Program-made: the position numbers and the translations under genes
Part shown: piece by piece, positions 28,622-35,990 of the stretch
How positions within the stretch are numbered: position 1 is the first letter of the stretch
How the letters are laid out: each line of letters starts with the position of its first letter
Notes under the pieces: generated by a model
The model's database searches: none
Told to the model about the DNA's origin: nothing
The model's input: the letters and a program-made list of their open reading frames with translations, nothing else
Assembly (NCBI GenBank): GCA_027006175.1
Contig: JALTKS010000006.1
Location: forward strand, 23,582-87,581
Source: Gammaproteobacteria bacterium
GTDB lineage: Bacteria > Pseudomonadota > Gammaproteobacteria > AKS1
Length of the DNA stretch: 64,000 bases
Direction: 5' to 3'

Positions 28622-28650
28622 TTGTATAGTCTACGGCATTTATATAAAAT
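28622..28650 (+). promoter_or_regulatory. Candidate promoter for the Slam-like unit
   Basis: TTGTAT at 28622-28627 and TAAAAT at 28645-28650 are separated by 17 bases. The transcript would begin about 50 bases before the ATG at 28711. The element lies in the divergent spacer (28483-28710) between the protease/HD-GYP genes and the Slam-like genes, so joint regulation is possible. Confidence 0.4.
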
Positions 28651-28710
28651 ATGTTGTATATCGTGGCGTGGGGAAGCGATATACGTTTTTCGGTAATAGG
28701 GTGGGGATGT

Positions 28711-29991
28711 ATGGCTTTAAAGTTACGTCAATTTGGTGTCGTGCTAGCACTGATCAGCTCGTTGTCTGTTGTTACCGGTGAGGTAGTGGCTGCAGATGCT
28801 GAAGCAGAGTTTAAAAAAGCCATGGCGGCCAGAAATAGCGGTGAGCTTGATGACTCCATTGTTATTTTTGAATCCATTCTTAGTCAAGAACCCTTATTAC
28901 ATCGTGCCAGGTTAGAGTTGGCGGTTGCTTACTATAGAGCAACGCGGTTTGATGAGGCGGAAAAAAATGCCAAGAAAGTACTGGCTGATCCCAAGACTCC
29001 AGCATCAGTGCGTGTTTCTATAATTGCTTTTCTCGCTAAAATAAAATCAGAACGCAAGCGTTTCGAAAAAGTCGATAGTCGTTCGGGTGTATCTGTTTCG
29101 GCAGGGTATCTGTATGACACAAATGTAAATGTTGGTCCTAACTCAGATATTATTAATCTTGGTACGACAACACTTCGCCTAGGGGCTGGCTCCAAGCCAC
29201 AAGGTGATAGTGCGATCACTTTATCGGGTACATTTAATTACAGTTACCAAACAGGCAAAGTTCTTAATATGGGTGGCAGATCGGCCGCGGTATTATGGCA
29301 ATCGCAGGCATCTGTTTATAGTAAACAATATGAGGATTTGTCTGAATTTAATTTGGATGTGGTGAGTTTAAGCACGGGTCTCGCTTTCGTTGCACCGGGT
29401 CACTGGCGTAGCAATGTTAGCTTGCAAGTTGATAATATTGAATTAGGCAGTGACTCGCTGGCTTTTTATACAACGCTTTTACCCAGTATTACCTGGCAGC
29501 TGAATAAAACAACAGACTTATCGGTTAAAGCCTCGTTTGCGGATCGCGATTTTAAGCAACGCAATGATCAAGGGCGAAACAGTTTTTATAAATCGGTTGG
29601 TCTTACGCTAGGTAAGCGCTATATGAAAGGTAAGTTGTCATTACAGGCAGGCGTAAGCTTATTTGATGAAAATGCCAGGGATGATCGTTTTAGCCGTGAT
29701 GGCGCGAAAGTGTTTTTAGGTGCGAACTGGCAAGCATGGAAAAATGGTTTAGTGTATGCGAGCGTCAGTCAGCGAGATGCTAAACATGATGCACCTGAGC
29801 CTCTCTTTAATGAAAAAAGAGATGAGCGTGAACAGCGTTTTGCACTTGGTTTTCGGCATCAATTCAGTGGCAGCTATTTTGATAAGTGGGTATTAAAAGG
29901 TAGTTATAGCAATACGGATAATGCTTCTAATGTAGATATTTTTAAATATGATCGGGAAGTAACAAACGTTACATTTTCCAGAAATTTTTAG
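28711..29991 (+). CDS. Slam-like outer-membrane protein (TPR + DUF560 barrel)
   Basis: Protein of 426 residues resembling surface lipoprotein assembly modulators (Slam). It has a signal peptide (about 1-29), TPR-like helices (about 32-120, with AAEFKKA and ELAVAYYRATRFDEAEK features) and a C-terminal beta-barrel of alternating aromatic strands (about 140-426) that ends in Phe, as outer-membrane proteins do. Slam proteins move TbpB-like barrel proteins across the outer membrane. The start ATG at 28711 has a GGTGGGGA sequence just upstream; the frame is open from 28651. The gene directly precedes a candidate Slam substrate at 30046, a typical arrangement. Confidence 0.8.
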   Translation: MALKLRQFGVVLALISSLSVVTGEVVAADAEAEFKKAMAARNSGELDDSIVIFESILSQEPLLHRARLELAVAYYRATRFDEAEKNAKKVLADPKTPASVRVSIIAFLAKIKSERKRFEKVDSRSGVSVSAGYLYDTNVNVGPNSDIINLGTTTLRLGAGSKPQGDSAITLSGTFNYSYQTGKVLNMGGRSAAVLWQSQASVYSKQYEDLSEFNLDVVSLSTGLAFVAPGHWRSNVSLQVDNIELGSDSLAFYTTLLPSITWQLNKTTDLSVKASFADRDFKQRNDQGRNSFYKSVGLTLGKRYMKGKLSLQAGVSLFDENARDDRFSRDGAKVFLGANWQAWKNGLVYASVSQRDAKHDAPEPLFNEKRDEREQRFALGFRHQFSGSYFDKWVLKGSYSNTDNASNVDIFKYDREVTNVTFSRNF

Positions 29992-30045
29992 GAAACAGGC
30001 AACATAAAATTGATGTCAATGCTTGTTCAGGTGGGGAGAACTATC

Positions 30046-31176
30046 ATGAGTAAATATAATTTAGTTTCAAGGTTCGTGGCACTATCATTAGCGACCATCA
30101 CAACGTCAGCTTATGCTATTACGGAAGAAGACTCTGTGCATAGCTGGGGGCCATGGGAAACATTGGTTCAGCCAGCTGCTGGTCCCCAAGCACCGGTTCC
30201 AATAACCTTATCAGGTCCTGTCGTACCGGGTTTTGGAGCGGGTGATGCTAGTCAATTCACTGCTCTTATTACAACACCAACGTCAACATCTACAACATCT
30301 GCTACGGAGTCGATATGTGCAGCTGGTTCAGCTTGTAGTTATGCATTGATTTATTCTCAAACAGGAATTAATCAAACCTCACGACAAACAGCAACAGCAA
30401 CATTGTCTCCAATCCCTGTTGGTATTCGTGTTGCTGTTGATGGATTACTGGACATACAAGGTCCACTTGCTCTTGGCGATGGTGCTCAAGATACAACCAC
30501 TTTAAATGTAACGAGTACCACGGCACTGGCTTTAACTTTAGGCATCGAAAATGCACCGGTTACTTATAACTTAGGAGGTAATTGGTCAACATTTTCTATA
30601 GCCGATGGGTTTGCTTTTATGAATGGTAAGACTGTTAATCCTATAAATACACCTTTTGCTTATGGTGATGCAACCATAGCTAGAGTTGTTGATGGTCGAG
30701 GCACTTTTACAAAAGCTAACTTTATCTTTGGTGAAAGCACAGGAGTTAGTGATTTAAATGATTTAAACGCAGGCAATGTTACAGCAAACTACAATGGCAA
30801 TGGGTTGTTAAGCCGTGGTACGCAAGTAAATATAGCGGTTAATTTTGGTGAAGGCACGTGGAACGGTTCATGGAACGGTGGCAGTGATGCTGCGGGTATT
30901 AGTCCAACCCTGAGTACAGATGGTGTAAAGGTTTTGACAGGTGTCGTTGGATTTAATGCAAGTGGTACTATTGATGGTGCTAATATTGTTTCAAACGTCA
31001 TTTCTGCGAATGATGCCTCGGCTATTTCAGGGACAGTTAATGGCTCATTTTTTGGTAACAATGCGGGTTCATTAGCGGGTGCCGTTAATATTAACAAAAC
31101 CAGAACGGATGGCACTTATACGGATAGTAATTATCAGGATTTATTTGTGACAACAATAAACGCAGGTGAACAATAA
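30046..31176 (+). CDS. Secreted TbpB-barrel-like protein, candidate Slam substrate
   Basis: Exported protein of 376 residues with a type I signal peptide (cleavage near SAYA, residue 24) and no lipobox. The body is Thr/Ser/Asn/Gly-rich with beta strands. The C-terminal part contains VNGSFFGNNAGSLAGAV (about 329-345), close to the GxFFGxxAxExxG element of TbpB/hemophilin-type barrels carried by Slam. Near the mature N-terminus lies PAAG (43-46), a LapG-like tetrapeptide. I chose the ATG at 30046 because GGGGAG lies seven bases upstream; an upstream in-frame start at 30010 lacks one. Whether it binds heme, metal or surface partners cannot be told. A terminator follows. Confidence 0.72.
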   Translation: MSKYNLVSRFVALSLATITTSAYAITEEDSVHSWGPWETLVQPAAGPQAPVPITLSGPVVPGFGAGDASQFTALITTPTSTSTTSATESICAAGSACSYALIYSQTGINQTSRQTATATLSPIPVGIRVAVDGLLDIQGPLALGDGAQDTTTLNVTSTTALALTLGIENAPVTYNLGGNWSTFSIADGFAFMNGKTVNPINTPFAYGDATIARVVDGRGTFTKANFIFGESTGVSDLNDLNAGNVTANYNGNGLLSRGTQVNIAVNFGEGTWNGSWNGGSDAAGISPTLSTDGVKVLTGVVGFNASGTIDGANIVSNVISANDASAISGTVNGSFFGNNAGSLAGAVNINKTRTDGTYTDSNYQDLFVTTINAGEQ

Positions 31177-31209
31177 AGATATGTTTTAGTGACAGAATGG
31201 AATTAAAAG

Positions 31210-31233
31210 AGGTGGCTATAGGCCGCCTTTTTT
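31210..31233 (+). terminator. Intrinsic terminator after the Slam unit
   Basis: Arms AGGTGGC (31210-31216) and GCCGCCT (31222-31228), with one T-G pair and a 5-base loop, are followed by six T. It closes the Slam-like/secreted protein unit and isolates it from the leuA promoter. Confidence 0.8.
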
Positions 31234-31247
31234 ATGGTTATTAATAC

Positions 31248-31276
31248 TTGGCAAATCCAGAACTAGAGGCTATAGT
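31248..31276 (+). promoter_or_regulatory. Promoter of the leuA leader
   Basis: TTGGCA (31248-31253) and TATAGT (31271-31276) are spaced by exactly 17 bases. The predicted start near 31283 precedes a roughly 240-base leader before leuA. The leader starts at or beside the ATG of a leucine-rich small ORF, and no Shine-Dalgarno site would be transcribed ahead of it. Confidence 0.6.
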
Positions 31277-31283
31277 ATCGCTC

Positions 31284-31376
31284 ATGAACAATAAGTCACA
31301 TAGCTTAGCATTCCAGAAGGCTCATCCGAGTCAGGCTGCTTTGTGCCTAAATGCTCTTTTCCTGCTCCTGCCGTAA
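31284..31376 (+). CDS. Leucine-rich leader peptide upstream of leuA
   Basis: ORF of 30 codons in the leuA leader. Residues 20-30 read LCLNALFLLLP, so six of the last eleven codons are Leu (TTG, CTA, CTT, CTG, CTC, CTG). This is the pattern of a leu attenuator peptide in which ribosome stalling at Leu codons senses charged tRNA-Leu. The stop codon lies in the GTAA loop of a small hairpin (31368-31381); another hairpin follows at 31399-31412. I see no T-run terminator before leuA, so the mechanism may not be classical intrinsic attenuation. The ATG nearly coincides with the predicted transcription start. Confidence 0.55.
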   Translation: MNNKSHSLAFQKAHPSQAALCLNALFLLLP

Positions 31377-31519
31377 GGCAGACATACACACCCCCTATAC
31401 CCTGGCGAGGGTCAGTAGAAACGCATAAATCAGACAAAAATCAGTAGAATACGGCCTAGAACCATGCCCATTAGCAGCTGCGAGTGGTAAAATGCCGTCA
31501 GAATTGTATGGAGTAGGAC

Positions 31520-33064
31520 ATGAGTGACAAATTAATTATTTTTGATACGACCTTGCGTGACGGTGAGCAAAGCCCTGGTGCATCCATGACAAAGGATGAA
31601 AAGGTACGTATTGCGAAAGCGCTTGAGAAAATGCGCGTGGATGTGATTGAGGCAGGATTTCCGATCGCATCTCAAGGTGACTTTGAGTCGGTTAAGGCAG
31701 TCGCCGATATTGTGCAAGACAGTACTATCTGTGGCTTGGCGCGTGCCCTGGACAAAGATATTGATCGTGCGGGTGAAGCACTTAAAGGTGCTAATTCAGC
31801 ACGTATTCATACGTTTATTGCAACATCACCGATCCACATGCAAGAAAAATTACGCATGTCTCCCGATCAGGTGCTTGAGCAAGCTGTTGCCGCAGTTACC
31901 CGTGCTCGCCAGCATACGGATAATGTTGAATTCTCACCAGAAGATGCGGGTCGTTCAGACCTGGATTTCTTATGTCGTGTACTTGAAGCAGTGATTGATG
32001 CCGGTGCAACAACATTGAATATTCCAGATACGGTGGGTTATAACTTGCCACATCAATTTGGAGAGTTGATTTATAACTTGCGTGAAAAAATTCCTAATTC
32101 GGACAAAGCAATTTTTTCAGTGCATTGTCATAACGATCTTGGTTTAGCTGTATCCAATTCATTGTCTGCGGTATTGAATGGCGCACGACAAGTTGAGTGT
32201 ACCATTAACGGTTTGGGTGAACGGGCAGGTAATGCGTCACTTGAAGAAGTCGTCATGGCAGTGCGGACGCGCCAGGATATATTTAGTTGTGATACGAATC
32301 TTGATGCCACTCAAATCATGACCTGTTCACGTCTTGTGTCGGGTATTACCGGTTTTGCAGTGCAACCCAATAAAGCGATTGTGGGTGCGAATGCTTTTGC
32401 ACATGAATCGGGGATACATCAGGATGGTGTATTAAAGAAACGTGAGACTTACGAAATTATGCGAGCTGAAGATGTTGGTTGGTCAGCTAATCGCATGGTG
32501 TTGGGTAAGCATTCAGGGCGGAATGCTTTTCGTACTCGCATGCAGGAATTAGGCTTTAGTTTTGATTCCGAAGACGATGTGAATAATGCCTTCTCTCGTT
32601 TTAAAGATCTTGCGGATAAAAAGCATGAAATTTTTGATGAGGATTTACAATCATTAATGACAGAGGCAGGCATTGAGGCTGAAAACGAACTATTCAAATT
32701 AGTATCGTTGAAAGTATGCAGCGAAACAGGTGAGAAACCGGATGCAAATATTAGCTTATGGGTTGATGGCGAAGAAAAGTCCGCGCATTCAGAAGGTGGT
32801 GGACCAGTTGATGCAGCATTTCGTGCGATAGAAAAAATTGTTGTAAGCGATACTGAGTTACAGCTTTATTCGGTCAACAATATTACCACGGGTACAGACT
32901 CTCAAGGCGAAGTAACTGTGCGACTTGAGAAGGGTGGCAGTATTGTTAATGGGCAAGGTGCTGATACAGATATTGTTATTGCTTCAGCAAAAGCATATAT
33001 CAATGCACTCAATAAAATTATACGTCCCTCGGAACGTTCACACCCTCAAGCGGGCGATGTGTAA
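31520..33064 (+). CDS. leuA: 2-isopropylmalate synthase
   Basis: Committed enzyme of leucine synthesis, condensing acetyl-CoA with 2-oxoisovalerate. The 514-residue protein opens with [18 protein letters not shown], the DRE-TIM metallolyase motif with catalytic Arg and metal-binding Asp. [12 protein letters not shown] near 203 and [15 protein letters not shown] (here [11 protein letters not shown]) near 228 complete the TIM barrel. The C-terminal allosteric domain (about 400-514) is the leucine-binding regulatory part. GGAGTAGGAC precedes the ATG. It is fed by the ilv genes upstream in the window and preceded by a leucine-rich leader ORF. Confidence 0.96.
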   Translation: MSDKLIIFDTTLRDGEQSPGASMTKDEKVRIAKALEKMRVDVIEAGFPIASQGDFESVKAVADIVQDSTICGLARALDKDIDRAGEALKGANSARIHTFIATSPIHMQEKLRMSPDQVLEQAVAAVTRARQHTDNVEFSPEDAGRSDLDFLCRVLEAVIDAGATTLNIPDTVGYNLPHQFGELIYNLREKIPNSDKAIFSVHCHNDLGLAVSNSLSAVLNGARQVECTINGLGERAGNASLEEVVMAVRTRQDIFSCDTNLDATQIMTCSRLVSGITGFAVQPNKAIVGANAFAHESGIHQDGVLKKRETYEIMRAEDVGWSANRMVLGKHSGRNAFRTRMQELGFSFDSEDDVNNAFSRFKDLADKKHEIFDEDLQSLMTEAGIEAENELFKLVSLKVCSETGEKPDANISLWVDGEEKSAHSEGGGPVDAAFRAIEKIVVSDTELQLYSVNNITTGTDSQGEVTVRLEKGGSIVNGQGADTDIVIASAKAYINALNKIIRPSERSHPQAGDV

Positions 33065-33072
33065 TTAGTCTT

Positions 33073-33792
33073 ATGCGTGAACAGTATCTACAAGAAATGG
33101 GAATCACCCGCTGGGTCAGGCGTGAGCCTGACTCAGTTGTTGTAGGTAACGTTGTACCCGAACCTGCTGAAGAAACGACAGAAGTAGAATTAACCGTGGT
33201 GCAAACGCCAGACAGTCATATGGTGAATGAGCTTGATTGGCCAGAACTGCAGCAACAGGTTTCAGATTGTGTTGCTTGTGACTTACATGCCAGCCGAAGC
33301 CAGACAGTATTTGGTGCAGGTTACCAACAAGCTGACTGGATGATTATTGGTGAAGCACCCGGTAACGAGGAAGAGCAACAAGGTGAGCCTTTTATGGGGC
33401 AATCGGGTCAATTATTAACGGCAATGATTGAAGCCATGGGATTGAAGCGTGAACAGGTTTATATAACGAATATTCTTAAATGCCGACCACCTGAAAATCG
33501 TGATCCGGTTAAAGACGAGATACTGGCTTGTCATGCTTTCTTAAGAAGACAAATAGAATTATTGCAACCTAAAATAATTCTATTACTTGGGCGTGTAGCG
33601 GCACAAAGCGTGTTGGATACCGATGCATTGATGAAAGACATACATGGAAAAGTATTCAAATATAAAGAGACAGAAATACCGGTTGTTGCTACCTATCACC
33701 CTGCTTACTTGTTGCGAGCACCGGGTGAAAAACGTAAAGCATGGCAAGACCTACAAATAGCGATGAACATTGTATCTGGTGAAGCAACATGA
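33073..33792 (+). CDS. Uracil-DNA glycosylase, family 4 (iron-sulfur)
   Basis: Base-excision repair enzyme of 239 residues that removes uracil from DNA. Four Cys expected to hold a 4Fe-4S cluster are present: C66 and C69 (CVACD), C137 (ILKCRPP) and C153. The active-site segment GEAPGNEEEQQGEPFMGQSG (about 93-112) and a C-terminal YHPAYLLR motif match family 4. An N-terminal extension of about 55 residues has no recognised domain. It starts eight bases after leuA and overlaps rimI by four bases. Confidence 0.9.
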   Translation: MREQYLQEMGITRWVRREPDSVVVGNVVPEPAEETTEVELTVVQTPDSHMVNELDWPELQQQVSDCVACDLHASRSQTVFGAGYQQADWMIIGEAPGNEEEQQGEPFMGQSGQLLTAMIEAMGLKREQVYITNILKCRPPENRDPVKDEILACHAFLRRQIELLQPKIILLLGRVAAQSVLDTDALMKDIHGKVFKYKETEIPVVATYHPAYLLRAPGEKRKAWQDLQIAMNIVSGEAT

Positions 33793-34259
33793 GTGCCGTT
33801 TTACAACAGCCTGATATCCGAATTTGCCCTATGCAGTTACGTGATGTTGAAGCCGTATTAGAAATCGAACACGCCATGTACGATTACCCCTGGACAGAAG
33901 GCATATTTAAAGACTGCCTACGGGTTGGTTATTGTTGTTGGTTGTTGTTGGAAGATGAAGAGATTGTCGCTTATTCAGTATTATCAGCGGCGGCGGGTGA
34001 GTCACATTTATTAAACCTTTGTGTGAGAAAGGAAAGCCAACGCCGTGGTTACGGACGTCAGTTAATGGAGCATATGCTTAAATTAGCAAAACGCCATGAT
34101 GCGAATGTCTGTTTATTGGAAGTTCGACCATCAAATATAGCCGCAATTGATTTATATGAAAAAATGGATTTTGTAGAAGTAGGCATGAGACCTGCTTATT
34201 ATCCCGCCAAGGGTGGTCACGAAGACGCACTTATTCTTGCACGCGAATTAACACTTTAA
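33789..34259 (+). CDS. rimI: Ribosomal protein S18 alanine N-acetyltransferase
   Basis: GNAT-fold acetyltransferase of 156 residues. The acetyl-CoA loop is VRKESQRRGYGRQLMEHML (about 79-97), with Q/R-x-x-G-x-G/A. The segment LLEVRPSNIAAIDLYEKMDF is typical of RimI, which acetylates the N-terminal Ala of S18. It overlaps the UDG gene (ATGA), suggesting coupled translation. rimI is commonly found beside tsaB or UDG-type genes. Another GNAT substrate is possible but less likely. Confidence 0.9.
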   Translation: MSAVLQQPDIRICPMQLRDVEAVLEIEHAMYDYPWTEGIFKDCLRVGYCCWLLLEDEEIVAYSVLSAAAGESHLLNLCVRKESQRRGYGRQLMEHMLKLAKRHDANVCLLEVRPSNIAAIDLYEKMDFVEVGMRPAYYPAKGGHEDALILARELTL

Positions 34260-34279
34260 TTTATAAATTGTAGATAAAA

Positions 34280-35860
34280 ATGTCAGATATTACAGATGAA
34301 ACATCCCTGCGTCGTACTTTTGCGATTGTTTCCCATCCCGATGCCGGTAAAACAACATTAACTGAGAAATTATTGTTGTTTGGTGGTGCTATCCAAATGT
34401 CCGGTACCGTTAAAGGTCGTAAGTCTGATCGGCATGCTACCTCTGATTGGATGGAGCTGGAAAAACAACGTGGTATATCAGTAACCTCATCGGTCATGCA
34501 ATTTACGTATGGTGACAAGATTGTAAATTTACTGGATACCCCAGGTCATGAAGACTTCTCTGAAGATACTTATCGCACACTTACTGCGGTCGATTCTGCA
34601 TTAATGGTGATAGATTGTGCTAAAGGTGTAGAACAACGAACGATTAAATTGATGGATGTTTGTCGCTTGCGTGATACGCCAATTATGACATTCATCAATA
34701 AACTTGATCGTGAGGGGCGTGACCCATTTGAATTACTAGATGAAATTGAAGATATTTTGAAAATCCGTTGCGCGCCGATTACCTGGCCAATTGGTATGGG
34801 TAAAACACTTAAAGGTGTTTTTCATGTGCTTAATGATACGGTGCATTTATTTAGTGCCACGCATAAAGGCAAAGTACAAGAAGGTGAAGTGATTGAGGGT
34901 TTAGATAACCCTCGTCTTGATGAATTGTTAGGTGTGCAAGCAGAAGAACTACGAGAAGAAATTGAATTAGTGCGTGGTGCAAGTAATGATTTCAATGTCG
35001 CTGACTATCTTAAAGGTGAATTAACACCGGTTCTATTTGGTTCTGCAACCAATAACTTTGGTATTAAAGAATTATTAGATATTTTTACTGAAAATGCTCC
35101 AGCTCCATTAGAACGTGCAACCGATGTACGCAGCGTTAGACCCGATGAAGAAAAATTTTCAGGCTTTGTGTTCAAGATTCAGGCCAATATGGATCCGGCT
35201 CATCGCGATAGAGTGGCTTTTCTTCGTATTACCTCGGGTAAGTTTACCAAGGGAATGAAAATGTATCAGGTGCGATTAGGTAAAGATGTACAAATTGCCA
35301 ATGCAACCACTTTTATGGCAAGAGAACGTGAGAATGTTATAGAGGCTTACCCCGGTGATATTATTGGCTTGCATAATCATGGCACGATTAAAATTGGTGA
35401 TGCATTTACTCAAGGGGAAAACCTTAAATTCACAGGTATACCTCATTTTGCACCTGAATTATTCAGACGTGTTGTATTAAAAGATCCCTTGAAAATGAAA
35501 GCCCTGCAAAAGGGACTCATACAGTTATCTGAAGAAGGGGCAACACAGGTATTTCGTCCTATACAAAGTAATGATCTTATTCTTGGCGCTGTGGGAATAT
35601 TGCAATTTGATGTGGTGGCGTATCGGCTTAAAGATGAATATAACGTTGAATGTTCATATGAGCCCATACAAGTTGCTACGGCACGTTGGATAGAGTGTGA
35701 TGATCCTAAAATGCTCGCTGATTTTGAGAAAAAAGCAGCTGAAAATCTCGCTTTGGACGCAGCAGATGAGCTGACATATCTTGCCCCAAGCAGGGTAAAT
35801 CTTGAGTTAATGATAGAACGCTGGCCAGAAATTAAATTTTTATCAACACGCGAACATTAA
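34280..35860 (+). CDS. prfC: Peptide chain release factor 3
   Basis: Translational GTPase of 526 residues that removes RF1 or RF2 from the ribosome after termination. The G1 motif is [15 protein letters not shown] (about 18-32), G2/G3 are in [12 protein letters not shown] and [18 protein letters not shown], and NKLD lies near 142. Length is that of E. coli RF3 (529), and the insertion pattern ([17 protein letters not shown]) distinguishes it from EF-G. It is 20 bases downstream of rimI. Transcription probably ends at the hairpin at 35957-35990. Confidence 0.96.
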   Translation: MSDITDETSLRRTFAIVSHPDAGKTTLTEKLLLFGGAIQMSGTVKGRKSDRHATSDWMELEKQRGISVTSSVMQFTYGDKIVNLLDTPGHEDFSEDTYRTLTAVDSALMVIDCAKGVEQRTIKLMDVCRLRDTPIMTFINKLDREGRDPFELLDEIEDILKIRCAPITWPIGMGKTLKGVFHVLNDTVHLFSATHKGKVQEGEVIEGLDNPRLDELLGVQAEELREEIELVRGASNDFNVADYLKGELTPVLFGSATNNFGIKELLDIFTENAPAPLERATDVRSVRPDEEKFSGFVFKIQANMDPAHRDRVAFLRITSGKFTKGMKMYQVRLGKDVQIANATTFMARERENVIEAYPGDIIGLHNHGTIKIGDAFTQGENLKFTGIPHFAPELFRRVVLKDPLKMKALQKGLIQLSEEGATQVFRPIQSNDLILGAVGILQFDVVAYRLKDEYNVECSYEPIQVATARWIECDDPKMLADFEKKAAENLALDAADELTYLAPSRVNLELMIERWPEIKFLSTREH

Positions 35861-35956
35861 AATAACATCTATCTAGTTGATTTTATTATATATATCATCT
35901 TAATTGGTTTAAAATAATAAGCTGGATTATCTAAAGTCTTTCCTATTACTACCGAT

Positions 35957-35990
35957 AGCCTGTACATAGTTACTACGTACAGGCTTTTTT
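35957..35990 (+). terminator. Intrinsic terminator ending exactly at a start codon
   Basis: Arms AGCCTGTAC (35957-35965) and GTACAGGCT (35977-35985), with an 11-base loop, are followed by six T at 35985-35990. The next base begins the ATG at 35991. The 3' arm contains AGG, the only Shine-Dalgarno-like sequence before that ATG, so folding would both end transcription and hide the ribosome site. Confidence 0.75.
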
